From the NCBI GenBank assembly GCA_902518705.1, contig CABYHW010000003.1:1-64000 (forward strand): a stretch of 64,000 nt of DNA. The letters run 5' to 3'. Made by a program: the position numbers and the translations under genes. This document shows positions 19,216-29,291 of this stretch, piece by piece. Origin of the DNA: an uncultured Alphaproteobacteria bacterium. GTDB lineage: Bacteria; Pseudomonadota; Alphaproteobacteria; HIMB59; GCA-002718135. Under the pieces are notes generated by a model that did no database searches, was not told where the DNA came from, and saw nothing but the letters and a program-made list of their open reading frames with translations. Position 1 is the stretch's first letter. Each line of letters opens with the position of its first letter.

Positions 19216-20544
19216 TTGTTTTTTTTTACCGATCAACAAAGATGGGATACTTCCGGTTTACATGGAAATCCATTATCTTTGATGGAAAATTTTGATCATT
19301 ACGCACAAGAGGGAACGCATTTATTTAATTCATTTACATGTCAGCCAGTATGCGGACCTGCAAGAGCTTCATTACAGACTGGTAAATATGCAACTAAAAC
19401 TGGAGTATTTAGAAATCATATTACATTAAATAAAAATCAAAAAACATTAGCTCAGTATTTAAATAAAGAAGGGTATGAAACAGCTTATATTGGAAAATGG
19501 CATTTAGGATCATCTGATCCTGTAAAAAAAAATGAAAGAGGTGGATATAATTATTGGCTTGCATCAAATTTACTTGAATTCACTTCAGACTCTTACGACA
19601 CTATTATCTATGATAAAAACAACAAAAGAATCAAACTTCCTGGATACAGAATTGATGCGATAGTTGATGCTGCAATTAGATATATTAATCAAAAAAGAAA
19701 GAAGCCATTTTTTTTATTTATTTCATTAATAGAACCGCATCATCAAAATCATACAGATGATTACCCTCCTCCAATTGGATACCGAGAGAAATATGCAGGA
19801 CGTTGGATACCGCCAGATTTACAAACTTTAAAAGGATCTGCACATCAACATTTAGCTGGATATTTTGGAATGACAAAAAGAATTGATGAAGCATATGGTA
19901 GGTTAATAGACAGTTTATTAAGTTTAAAATTAATGGACGACAGTGTTTTATTTTTTACTTCAGATCATGGTAATAACTTTAAAACTCGTAATGAAGAATA
20001 TAAAAGATCATGTCATGAAAGTTCAATAAGGGTTCCTTCTTCAATTGTTGGGAATATTTTTGAACAAGGTGGTAGAATAAAAAATTTAATAAGCATATTG
20101 GATATACATGCAACAATACTTGATATTGCAGGTGTAAAAAATTTCCAAAGTGACGGTAAATCAATTTTACCATTAGTGTTGAAAAAAAATATTAAATGGA
20201 TTGATGAAATATTTATTCAAATTAGTGAAAGTCAAGTTGGTAGATCATTAAGAACTAAAAAATGGAAGTATAGTATCAATAGCCCTGAGTCAGATCCATG
20301 GAATGAAAAAGGATCAAATAATTATATTGAGCAATTTTTATATAATTTAGATGCTGATCCCTATGAGTTAAATAATTTAATTGGAATTAAAGAATTTAGT
20401 ACTATTACAACAAAATTAAGGGGCAAATTAACTCAATATATAAATAAACACGAAAATTTAAAAACTAATATTAAAAAAGCAAAAAACGTAGATAATCCTG
20501 GACAATTAGGTTTAGAGCCTGGATCATTCATGGATGGTTACTAA
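19216..20544 (+). CDS. Type I sulfatase; native N-terminus probably at TTG 19194 but in another frame across a T9 run
   Basis: FFTDQQRWDTSGLHGN, CGPARASLQTGKY (CxPxR), TSDHGNN; see frameshift finding. Confidence 0.88.
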   Translation: MFFFTDQQRWDTSGLHGNPLSLMENFDHYAQEGTHLFNSFTCQPVCGPARASLQTGKYATKTGVFRNHITLNKNQKTLAQYLNKEGYETAYIGKWHLGSSDPVKKNERGGYNYWLASNLLEFTSDSYDTIIYDKNNKRIKLPGYRIDAIVDAAIRYINQKRKKPFFLFISLIEPHHQNHTDDYPPPIGYREKYAGRWIPPDLQTLKGSAHQHLAGYFGMTKRIDEAYGRLIDSLLSLKLMDDSVLFFTSDHGNNFKTRNEEYKRSCHESSIRVPSSIVGNIFEQGGRIKNLISILDIHATILDIAGVKNFQSDGKSILPLVLKKNIKWIDEIFIQISESQVGRSLRTKKWKYSINSPESDPWNEKGSNNYIEQFLYNLDADPYELNNLIGIKEFSTITTKLRGKLTQYINKHENLKTNIKKAKNVDNPGQLGLEPGSFMDGY

Positions 20545-20891
20545 TGTATATCATTTTAAAAACATTAATATCCGCATTAATTATAGTAGCAGTTTCAGAA
20601 ATAGCTAAAAAATATACTTGGACCGCAGCAATTATTGTTTCTTTACCATTAACTTCACTATTGGCATTTGTTTGGTTGTATTGGGATACAAAAGACTCTC
20701 AAAAAGTTATAGAACTATCTTATAGTACATTAGTTATGACAGTTCCTTCAATAGTCTTTTTTATTATTTTACCAACTCTTTTAAAATTAAAACAAAACTT
20801 TATTTTTTCTCTGATAGTTTCAATTATTAGCACTGCAATAGCTTATGCTATTTTCATGTTTATAATTAAAAAATTTAATTTTAATTTTTAA
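20544..20891 (+). CDS. DUF3147 family membrane protein
   Basis: 115 aa; TWTAAIIVSLPLTSLLAFVWLYWDTKD. Confidence 0.65.
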   Translation: MYIILKTLISALIIVAVSEIAKKYTWTAAIIVSLPLTSLLAFVWLYWDTKDSQKVIELSYSTLVMTVPSIVFFIILPTLLKLKQNFIFSLIVSIISTAIAYAIFMFIIKKFNFNF

Positions 20892-21066
20892 TTACATTCT
20901 CTTTATTCATTAAAATTGGCCTTCCATCGTGTGCTGTATTTAATGGATAATATTCATCATTATATTTAACACATAATGTTAAGCCATTTCTTTTTTCTTT
21001 ACCTAAATTTACCTCTAAATCGACTATTACTAATTCAGTTTTTTCTAAAACTTTAATAATTCTCAT
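20881..21066 (-). CDS. Hypothetical small protein
   Basis: 61 aa ORF filling intergenic region; overlaps convergent neighbour by 11 nt. Confidence 0.5.
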   Translation of the reverse strand: MRIIKVLEKTELVIVDLEVNLGKEKRNGLTLCVKYNDEYYPLNTAHDGRPILMNKENVIKN

Positions 21067-21125
21067 AACTATCCTTTCAAAATATATAAATATATTTAGT
21101 AAGTACTATATGATGTATCAAGTTT

Positions 21126-21920
21126 ATGATTAGAGTTTTATTAATATGTTGTTTAATATTCTTAATAAAGAGTGCTCTTGCAGATAATAAATATATAACC
21201 ATAGCAAGCACAACTTCTACACACGATACGGGTTTATTAGAATATATCAATAAAGAATTTGAAAAAAAATATAATATAAAAGTTAGAGCTCTATCTCTTG
21301 GAACAGGGCAGGCAATTAAAGTTGCAATGGATGGAAATGTAGAAATTTTATTAGTTCATCATAAAAAATCAGAGCTAGAATTTATAAATAAGGGATATGG
21401 CACCCTAAGATATGATTTGATGTACAATGATTTTGTATTAATTGGGCCAAAACAAGATAATAAAAATTGCTCATCGATTGAAAATAAAATGATTGAAATA
21501 AAAGAATCAAAATTATTATTTATATCTAGGGGTGATGAGAGTGGAACACATAAAAAAGAAAAAGAACTATGGGAATTATCAAATATAAAAATACCATTTA
21601 AAAAAAAATGGTATCTAAGTGTAGGTCAGGGAATGGGATCTACATTGTTAATAGCCAATCAAAAAAAAGCTTACACTCTTAGTGATCGTAGTACTTGGAT
21701 AGCTTTTAATAAAAAAGAAAATCTACAAATTGTTTGTGAAAATTTACCACCATTATTTAATCAATATGGGATAATTTTAGTAAGCAATAAGATAAATAAT
21801 AATTTAAATATTGAAGAAGCTAAAAAATATATTGATTGGATTACGTCAGAAGAAGCAAAAAAATTGATTAATAATTATCGAGTAAATGGAAAACAATTAT
21901 TTTTCTTTAATCATAATTAA
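21126..21920 (+). CDS. Tungstate-type (TupA-like) ABC transporter substrate-binding protein
   Basis: ITIASTTSTHDTGLLEYINKEFEKKYNIKVRALSLGTGQAIKVAMDGNVEILLVH; SRGDESGTHKKE. Confidence 0.8.
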   Translation: MIRVLLICCLIFLIKSALADNKYITIASTTSTHDTGLLEYINKEFEKKYNIKVRALSLGTGQAIKVAMDGNVEILLVHHKKSELEFINKGYGTLRYDLMYNDFVLIGPKQDNKNCSSIENKMIEIKESKLLFISRGDESGTHKKEKELWELSNIKIPFKKKWYLSVGQGMGSTLLIANQKKAYTLSDRSTWIAFNKKENLQIVCENLPPLFNQYGIILVSNKINNNLNIEEAKKYIDWITSEEAKKLINNYRVNGKQLFFFNHN

Positions 21921-22699
21921 TTAATTCTACCAAAAAATGTTAATCTTGCATTTTCTGAAAGCATTGTGCTCTCTTCTTCATTATAATTAAGTGTTACTAA
22001 TATTCTTGGTTTTTCAGACTCTACTGGTGTTACACGATGTAAATAATTTCTACCATAAAATAATATAAGAGTACCGGCATCAACATCTGCTTTTTGTGGT
22101 AAAATTTTTCTATCTAAAATATCTTTAATATATGATTTATCGATATAGTTTTTAGAAAAATTTCTACCTTTGCTAACATATTCAAATTCACCACCTTTAT
22201 CTGATGATTGTATCATTAAAGTGATAGCAAATGATGCATTATCAAAATGCCATCCTAGCTGTTGTGATTTTTGATAATAATTATAATTTATGGAAGATAA
22301 GGTATCACTGTATGGATAAATATCTTTTAAATTTAAGACACCTTTTAAAAAATTTTTAAAAATATTTGATTGATATAAAATATTTAATTTTGATTGCTGA
22401 TTTAACAGATCATGAGGGACACAACCTTTATCACTAACGACCTCTCTATTTAAAGGATCATTCAAGTCACTTAATTTATCTTGTTTATTAAGTAAGATAG
22501 TATGATTTTGAGAACAATAGAAAGCTTGATCTTGTAATCCATGTGCTTCAGTAATTAATTCACTTAAGCAGTCATTTTTTAAAAAATCATTTAATATTAG
22601 TATAGAATTTTTTTTAATTTCATCATTGCAATATTGTATATATTCATCGCTATCTATTGGATGTTTTGACTGATTAACTATATCAATTATGGTATTCAT
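21917..22699 (-). CDS. 2-oxoglutarate/Fe(II) oxygenase-like protein (HalD/ArpA-type)
   Basis: LGWHFDNASFAITLMIQSSDKGGEFEYV ... GTLILFYGRNYLHRVTPVESEKPRILVTLNY. Confidence 0.75.
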   Translation of the reverse strand: MNTIIDIVNQSKHPIDSDEYIQYCNDEIKKNSILILNDFLKNDCLSELITEAHGLQDQAFYCSQNHTILLNKQDKLSDLNDPLNREVVSDKGCVPHDLLNQQSKLNILYQSNIFKNFLKGVLNLKDIYPYSDTLSSINYNYYQKSQQLGWHFDNASFAITLMIQSSDKGGEFEYVSKGRNFSKNYIDKSYIKDILDRKILPQKADVDAGTLILFYGRNYLHRVTPVESEKPRILVTLNYNEEESTMLSENARLTFFGRIN

Positions 22700-22769
22700 T
22701 ACTGACTTAATACTTATATACTAAAGTTGTAGATGTTAAATTTAAAAAATTTATATATATTTATTCAAT

Positions 22770-24158
22770 ATGGTTTGGAATTTTCAAGATAGTTATACGA
22801 AACTACCTAGTATTTTTTATAGTAAAGTTAATCCTGAAAATTTTAGTAATAAAAAATTAGTTTTGTTTAATAGCGATCTTGCAAGGGACTTAAATTTAGA
22901 TTTTAGTAAATATGATGATGATGAGAAGTGTAATATTCTTTTGGGAAAAAATAAATTAAATAAAAATTACTTTTCTCAAGCTTATGCTGGACATCAATTT
23001 GGAAATTTTACAATTTTAGGCGATGGTAGAGCTGTTATTATTGGTGAACATATTACTAATAATAAACAAAGGGTAGATATACAGTTAAAAGGATCAGGAC
23101 AAACACCCTATTCTAGAAATGGAGACGGAAAGGCTGCATTAGGTCCAATGATAAGGGAATACATATTAAGTGAAGCTATGCATAATCTTGGCATATCATC
23201 GACTAGAGCACTAGCAGTTATTACTACAGGTGAAAATGTATTGCGTGATAGATTAGAGCCTGGTGCAATTTTAATTAGAGTTGCGAATTCGCATATTAGA
23301 GTAGGAACTTTTCAATTTGGAAGCCTTTTAAAAAATAGAGAGGAATTTCAAAACTTTATATCTTATACAATATCAAGGCTTTATCCTGATATAGGTAATA
23401 ATAATGATAAATATTTAAAATTTTATGAGACAATCTGTGATTTACAAATTAAGTTAGTCGTAGATTGGATGAGAGTTGGTTTTATTCATGGTGTTATGAA
23501 TACCGATAATATGTCTTTATCTGGTGAAACTATAGATTATGGTCCAGCAGCATATCTGGATGAATATAATCCAAAAAAAGTTTTTAGCTCAATTGATAAA
23601 ATGGGAAGATATTCTTTTGAAAATCAATCAAAAATAACGTTGTGGAATTTAGCAAGATTTGCTGAAACTTTTCTTCATTTAATTGATTCAAATGAAAAAA
23701 CAGCAATTAAAAAAATCGAAGATATATTAAATAAATATAAAAAATTGTTTGATCAATCTTGGTTAGTAATGATGTCTATGAAATTAAATTTAGATACTAA
23801 TAATAATAATGAAGAAATTGTTAAAGAATTTTTAGATTTGATGCATATTTATAAACTTGATTATACAAATACTTTTTTAGATTTAGAAAATAATACTCTT
23901 GATAAAAAGATTTTTAAAAATTGGGAAGAAAAATATAAAAATAATAAAATAAGAAAATTTAAAAATGTTAATCCTCAAATTATACCTAGGAATCATATTA
24001 TTGAAGAAATAATTAATGAAGTGTACAGCAATAATTACAGTCAATTATATGAATTCGAAAAATTACTAAAAAATCCTTATGAGAAAATAGAAAATAAAAA
24101 ATATATTACCCCACCTCATGAAAGTGAAAAAGTATTTGAAACTTTTTGTGGTACTTAA
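22770..24158 (+). CDS. selO: SelO/YdiU family protein adenylyltransferase
   Basis: SQAYAGHQFGNFTILGDGRAVIIGE, QLKGSGQTPYSRNGDGKAALGPMIREYI, HGVMNTDNMSLSGETIDYGP. Confidence 0.95.
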   Translation: MVWNFQDSYTKLPSIFYSKVNPENFSNKKLVLFNSDLARDLNLDFSKYDDDEKCNILLGKNKLNKNYFSQAYAGHQFGNFTILGDGRAVIIGEHITNNKQRVDIQLKGSGQTPYSRNGDGKAALGPMIREYILSEAMHNLGISSTRALAVITTGENVLRDRLEPGAILIRVANSHIRVGTFQFGSLLKNREEFQNFISYTISRLYPDIGNNNDKYLKFYETICDLQIKLVVDWMRVGFIHGVMNTDNMSLSGETIDYGPAAYLDEYNPKKVFSSIDKMGRYSFENQSKITLWNLARFAETFLHLIDSNEKTAIKKIEDILNKYKKLFDQSWLVMMSMKLNLDTNNNNEEIVKEFLDLMHIYKLDYTNTFLDLENNTLDKKIFKNWEEKYKNNKIRKFKNVNPQIIPRNHIIEEIINEVYSNNYSQLYEFEKLLKNPYEKIENKKYITPPHESEKVFETFCGT

Positions 24159-25535
24159 TTAAATAGCTATATTGTATCTAAAATTTTTTTGAAAAGGATA
24201 AATTGGTTTTTCCCTAAATAAATTTTTAATTCTTTTAAAATCTTGGGTAACAAATCCATCTGTTAAAATCATAAAATTATCTGCTTTAAGTTTTTTAAGT
24301 TCTGGTGAAAGATATCCTGATTTTACAATCAATATTTTATATTTTTTTAAATTTATATTTAATTCCCTAAAATCACTCAGATAATGAAAAGGTTTTCTGT
24401 ATTTAGTAAAAATTACTGTATTATTATTTGAGAGTACAATCGCATTATTATTTTTTAGATAAAATTTATCAATTGAAATAGAAATTTTCTTTTTTGAGAT
24501 ATTATCTTTTATGACAATTTTGTTTTTTTTATTTTTTAACTCTCTAAAAATTTCTTCATTATAAATTCCTGCAAATAGAGTGTTCTCTATCTTGTTTTTA
24601 AATACGTACTCTAATACATCAATTCTACTACCTACTCCTCCAGCTGTTGGATTGTCTCCGCTATCGGCTAAAATTGTAAATCTTTTTTTATTAACTACAT
24701 GAAAAATCTTATTTAATTTATAAGATTTCATATCATAAACTAAATTAAACCTATTATTCCAATAACTTAGTGCTATTTTCTTACAAATTCTTTTACCGAT
24801 ATTAACATCTGTACAATTTACAATTGCAGAAGCTGTTGCCCTCTTAGTATCAGCCCAAACATATCCTATAAGTAAATTACAATCATTAATCCCATTCAAT
24901 TTATTAAAAATATTAAGATTTTTATAAATTTTTTTACATGGCTCAACTATTGTAGATGACATTTCGCCTGAAACTAAAACTGGTATTTTTTCCCAAATAA
25001 TATGATTTTTTTTATTTTTTAATATTCCATCTATTAACATTTTCAATGACCTTGAATAAGTTTGCTTAACATCGATATGTGGGGCTGTTTTATATGCTGC
25101 AAAATAATCGATATTTTTTATAATCGAATCAGTCATCTGCCCGTGAAGATCATAAGATAATGATATTTTACAGTTTTTAGATACTTTAGAGCGAATTTTT
25201 TTAATAAAAAAACCTTCGGGATCACTAATATCTTTGACATACATAGCACCATGCATAATTAGCAAAATACCATCAATAGGTTTTGATTTTATTAAATCAT
25301 TTGTGATATTGCTAATTGTTTTTATAAAAAATTTTTTATCTACAGGCCCGCCAGGTAAACTTCTATAAAATTTATTTGGTATAAAAGTTATATTATTATG
25401 TTTGGAATATGGAAAATTTATATATTTTAAAAGTTTTTTTCCACTTAAAACTTCAAAATCTTTTTTATTTTGTATTAATGTTGAATAAGAGCAGCATTCA
25501 GTACTAATACCGCAAATAAAAATTTTTTTTTTCAT
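24159..25535 (-). CDS. M81 family metallopeptidase (MlrC-like)
   Basis: DGILLIMHGAMYVKD...DPEGFFIKKIRSKV, SYDLHGQMT, DSGDNPTAGGVG. Confidence 0.85.
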   Translation of the reverse strand: MKKKIFICGISTECCSYSTLIQNKKDFEVLSGKKLLKYINFPYSKHNNITFIPNKFYRSLPGGPVDKKFFIKTISNITNDLIKSKPIDGILLIMHGAMYVKDISDPEGFFIKKIRSKVSKNCKISLSYDLHGQMTDSIIKNIDYFAAYKTAPHIDVKQTYSRSLKMLIDGILKNKKNHIIWEKIPVLVSGEMSSTIVEPCKKIYKNLNIFNKLNGINDCNLLIGYVWADTKRATASAIVNCTDVNIGKRICKKIALSYWNNRFNLVYDMKSYKLNKIFHVVNKKRFTILADSGDNPTAGGVGSRIDVLEYVFKNKIENTLFAGIYNEEIFRELKNKKNKIVIKDNISKKKISISIDKFYLKNNNAIVLSNNNTVIFTKYRKPFHYLSDFRELNINLKKYKILIVKSGYLSPELKKLKADNFMILTDGFVTQDFKRIKNLFREKPIYPFQKNFRYNIAI

Positions 25536-25541
25536 TAAAAA

Positions 25542-25877
25542 TTAACTATTAATTAAATCAATTTTGGAAGCTAATATAAAATCATTAACTGATAATCCCT
25601 CTATTGCGTGAGTATGGACCATAACTAAACAATAACCCCATCCTATTGATATATCGGGATGATGACCTTCTTTTTCTGCTACTTCTCCTACCTCATTTGC
25701 AAATGATATAGCTTTTTTAAAATTGCTAAATTTAAATTTTTTGAAAATCATTTCTTGATTGTCATTGACTGACCATTCATTAAGTTCAGATAAAAATTTA
25801 CTAATTTCTTGATAATCTAATTTAGGAGTGTTCCCATTGCATGGTTCACACTTTCCTGAAGATAAAGGTTTATTCAT
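25542..25877 (-). CDS. 4a-hydroxytetrahydrobiopterin dehydratase
   Basis: FKFSNFKKAISFANEVGEVAEKEGHHPDISIGWGYCLVMVHTHAIEGLSVNDFILASKID. Confidence 0.93.
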   Translation of the reverse strand: MNKPLSSGKCEPCNGNTPKLDYQEISKFLSELNEWSVNDNQEMIFKKFKFSNFKKAISFANEVGEVAEKEGHHPDISIGWGYCLVMVHTHAIEGLSVNDFILASKIDLINS

Positions 25878-26823
25878 AAAATCTGGCGCCTTGTTGATTT
25901 AATTCAATTGAATATAAACTAGTTGTGGCTGTTATGTACAAGATATTTCCTTCCACTCCTCCAAATTCTAAATTTGATACTAATTCAGGGATTATAAGTT
26001 GCCCAATTAATTCATTTTGAGGATTAAAACATTTAATTGCTTTTCCTGCACTTGTCCAAACATTGCCATCTTTATCACATCTAAAACCATCTGAGAAAAA
26101 GGGTTTAAAATCATAAATTAATTTTCTGTTAATGGGTAATCCGTCAATCATATCATAAACATACAAATGTTTGATATTTTCTCCAGTATCTGCAACATAT
26201 AATTTTTTTTCATCTGGAGAAATGGCAATTCCATTTGGTTTATCAAGGTCGTCAATCATAACTTTTAAAGTATTTAATTTAGGATCAAAAGAAAACACAT
26301 TACAGCCACCATATTCTTGCTCACCAGGATATCCCTCATAATCTGATAGAATACCATACGGTGGATCTGTAAACCAAATTGTATCATCCGATTTAACAAA
26401 TAGGTCATTTGGAGAGTTAAGTTTCTTACCATTATAATTATCAACTAAGACTTCCACTTCTAAATTATCATTAGTTTTATAGATACATCTTCCTCCATGT
26501 GAACAAGAAATTACATTCTCTTCTTTATCAATAGTATTTCCATTACAATAGTTGGAAGGATTTTTATATTCGGATACTATGTCATTTGATAACTTTAGCA
26601 TTCTGTTATTTGGTATATCGCTCCAGACTAATGTATCTAAATGAGGAATATAAGCTGGTCCTTCTCCCCATAACATTTCAGAAAAAACTTTTTTAACTTC
26701 AGTAGACTTTAAATAGTTATTGAATTGATCAGTATTTTCTACATTTTCATTATATTTATTTTTGTACGCATAACTTGGATTTCTTGGATCTAAATCGGCA
26801 GGTAATAATTTTTTATCTGACAT
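25870..26823 (-). CDS. SMP-30/gluconolactonase/LRE family protein
   Basis: MLWGEGPAYIPHLDTLVWSDIPNNR, LNSPNDLFVKSDDTIWFTDPPYG, KPNGIAISPDEKKLYVADTG. Confidence 0.92.
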   Translation of the reverse strand: MSDKKLLPADLDPRNPSYAYKNKYNENVENTDQFNNYLKSTEVKKVFSEMLWGEGPAYIPHLDTLVWSDIPNNRMLKLSNDIVSEYKNPSNYCNGNTIDKEENVISCSHGGRCIYKTNDNLEVEVLVDNYNGKKLNSPNDLFVKSDDTIWFTDPPYGILSDYEGYPGEQEYGGCNVFSFDPKLNTLKVMIDDLDKPNGIAISPDEKKLYVADTGENIKHLYVYDMIDGLPINRKLIYDFKPFFSDGFRCDKDGNVWTSAGKAIKCFNPQNELIGQLIIPELVSNLEFGGVEGNILYITATTSLYSIELNQQGARFYE

Positions 26824-26824
26824 A

Positions 26825-27760
26825 TTATACTTCTACACCTTTTTGTTTTTTTTGTTTATCAATTAATTGTTTTGGGAAATTTTTTGCTCTTAATTTAATT
26901 TTTTCATCTTTTTCAATTAATTTAATAATACTAGTACTAAATGATCTTTCACCTAAAATTTTCATACCAAGTTTAAATTTTTTACTTAGATAATTTCCCA
27001 GTTCTAATTTTATATTTTTTCCAAGTTTATTAAAAAGATTTATATCTTTATTGACTAGATCCATTGTAAATCCAACATCATAACTACCTCCAAGTATAAC
27101 CTTAGTTTCAGTTTCATTAACAAAACTATTTCCAGAGCTTATTTTTATAGCTTTATACGTTAAGCCTAAATCAATTTTATTTTTTTTTGCAACACTAAGT
27201 GCCTCACCTATACCTACTAAATGTAATGATGCTAAATAATTTGTAATTACTTTTAATATTGAGGCATTTCCAATTTTTCCACAGTATAAAATTTCATGAC
27301 CAAGCAATGATAATATTGGAAAACATTTTTTGAAAATTGATTTTTTGCCAGCAGCTAAAATAGATATATTACCTGATTTAGCTCTATGCTCCCCCCCGGT
27401 AATTGGGCATTCTAATACGTTAGCACCTTTTGAATTAACTTTTTTTGATAATCTAATCATTTCATCTTTATCTGTTGTACTCATTTCAATCCAAATATTT
27501 TTTTTTGTTAAATATTTTAATAAAGTTTCAATAACGTTATTAACTGATTTGGGAGAAGGTAGGCAAGTTATTATGATATTACTTTTTTCTACTAATTCAT
27601 CTAAAGTCTTACAAGGTTTGTTTTTTAATTTTTTTAATCTTGAATAAGATTTTTTATTTTTATCATAAACAAATACATTGTTATTTGATTTTAATAAATT
27701 ATTTGCAAGGTTTGAACCAACGTTTCCTATACCTATGAAACCAATAGATTCTGATTTCAT
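26825..27760 (-). CDS. NAD(P)-dependent beta-hydroxyacid dehydrogenase family
   Basis: IGFIGIGNVGSNLANNLLKSN, CPITGGEHRAKSGNISILAAG. Confidence 0.9.
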   Translation of the reverse strand: MKSESIGFIGIGNVGSNLANNLLKSNNNVFVYDKNKKSYSRLKKLKNKPCKTLDELVEKSNIIITCLPSPKSVNNVIETLLKYLTKKNIWIEMSTTDKDEMIRLSKKVNSKGANVLECPITGGEHRAKSGNISILAAGKKSIFKKCFPILSLLGHEILYCGKIGNASILKVITNYLASLHLVGIGEALSVAKKNKIDLGLTYKAIKISSGNSFVNETETKVILGGSYDVGFTMDLVNKDINLFNKLGKNIKLELGNYLSKKFKLGMKILGERSFSTSIIKLIEKDEKIKLRAKNFPKQLIDKQKKQKGVEV

Positions 27761-28509
27761 AAATCAATAGACATACCATCATATCCAGGTCTAACATTAG
27801 GTGGACATTTTGCAATTAATTTTTTTTCATCTAGTAAAGCTGTCATATGCGTAAAAATAGTTTGTTTAGGCTGAATATAAGAAATAAAATCCATTATTTG
27901 ATCAAATCCAGCGTGTGAAGGATGTGAATCATCTCTTAACAAACCAACTATCCATAGATCTAGATTTTTCAATTTATCAATATCTTTATTATAAAATTTT
28001 TTTAAATCTGTAGAATAAGCAAATTTTCCAATCTTGTATGTTTGCACATCTATAGAACCATGATTATGTTTAAATGTTTCAATATTTAAATTCTGAAAAT
28101 TGATACTGGAATCTAATTCTTTGATTTCCATAAATGGTAAATAATCTTTTTCTCCTTTAAAAATATATTTATAATTTGTCTCCATCTCAGGAATCATTTC
28201 TTTTGGCATATATGCAGGGATAATTTTTTTATTTATCAAAGACATTGCTCTCATATCTGGCACGCCTGATGTATGATCAGAATGAATATGAGTATAAAGT
28301 ACTGCATCAATATTTGTACATTTAGCATTATAAAGTTGTTGTCTAAGGTCTGGACTAGTATCAATTAGAATATTTGTATGTTTATATTCAATTAGTACAG
28401 ATGATCTTGTTCGAAAATTTCTTTTATTATTAAGATCAATATTACCATGTCTATTCCACGCTAAAGGTGATCCAAAAGATCCTCCACAGCCTAAAATAGT
28501 TATTTTCAT
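27757..28509 (-). CDS. MBL-fold metallo-hydrolase (PhnP-like)
   Basis: LGCGGSFGSPLAWNRHG, LYTHIHSDHTSGVPDMRAM. Confidence 0.9.
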   Translation of the reverse strand: MKITILGCGGSFGSPLAWNRHGNIDLNNKRNFRTRSSVLIEYKHTNILIDTSPDLRQQLYNAKCTNIDAVLYTHIHSDHTSGVPDMRAMSLINKKIIPAYMPKEMIPEMETNYKYIFKGEKDYLPFMEIKELDSSINFQNLNIETFKHNHGSIDVQTYKIGKFAYSTDLKKFYNKDIDKLKNLDLWIVGLLRDDSHPSHAGFDQIMDFISYIQPKQTIFTHMTALLDEKKLIAKCPPNVRPGYDGMSIDL

Positions 28510-29291
28510 TACAGATAATTATCTCTTTTAGCTTTCGTAAACAAATTAAAAAAATTATTATCAGTGATTTTTTCGAATTCTTCTAAGGATAATTTAAAAA
28601 ATTTTGCCAAATATTCAGCTGTGTATTTTACAAAAGATGGCTCATTAACTTTACCTCTCATTGGTTCAGGTGCTAAAAAAGGACTATCAGTTTCTATAAG
28701 TATAGAATCTAAAGGAGCGTTCTTTATTATATCTCTTAAATTTGATGCATTTTTAAATGTTATTATTCCAGAAATAGAAATGTAGTAGTTATTCTCTAAA
28801 CAAAAATTTAATAGTTGATTTGAACCGGTGAAACAGTGAAAAATTAATTTTAAATTATTTGATTTATAATTTTTTAAAATATCTACAATTTCTTTTTCAG
28901 AATTTCTTTGATGAATGATAATTGGTAATGAATGTTTTATTGAAGCTTCAATATGGGTTTCAAAAACTTGTGTTTGTTCTTTGAGAAATTGATCATTATG
29001 ATACAAGTCAATGCCCGTTTCGCCTATTCCTATTACTTTTTCGTTATTACAGTATTGATCAAAGTTTTGTAATTCAATTTGTTTGATTGATTGAACATTA
29101 CTTGGATGAAGTCCATATGAAAGATAAATAGAATTATAATTTTTTATTAAATTTAAATGATCCTGGAAATCTTCAGGATTGGTATTGATTGATAATATTG
29201 AGCTAATATTATTTTTTTTGGAATTATTAATTATATTCTCAAAATTTTCTGATAATTTTTTAAAATTTAAATGACAATGTGAGTCAATCAT
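28509..29291 (-). CDS. TatD family deoxyribonuclease
   Basis: MIDSHCHLNF, IGETGIDLYH, IIHQRN, ETDSPFLAPEPMRGKVNEPSFV. Confidence 0.93.
   Translation of the reverse strand: MIDSHCHLNFKKLSENFENIINNSKKNNISSILSINTNPEDFQDHLNLIKNYNSIYLSYGLHPSNVQSIKQIELQNFDQYCNNEKVIGIGETGIDLYHNDQFLKEQTQVFETHIEASIKHSLPIIIHQRNSEKEIVDILKNYKSNNLKLIFHCFTGSNQLLNFCLENNYYISISGIITFKNASNLRDIIKNAPLDSILIETDSPFLAPEPMRGKVNEPSFVKYTAEYLAKFFKLSLEEFEKITDNNFFNLFTKAKRDNYL

Noticed and set aside
27330-27647. 105-aa plus-strand ORF within the dehydrogenase gene
   Set aside because: Antisense to a gene with clear Rossmann and active-site motifs.
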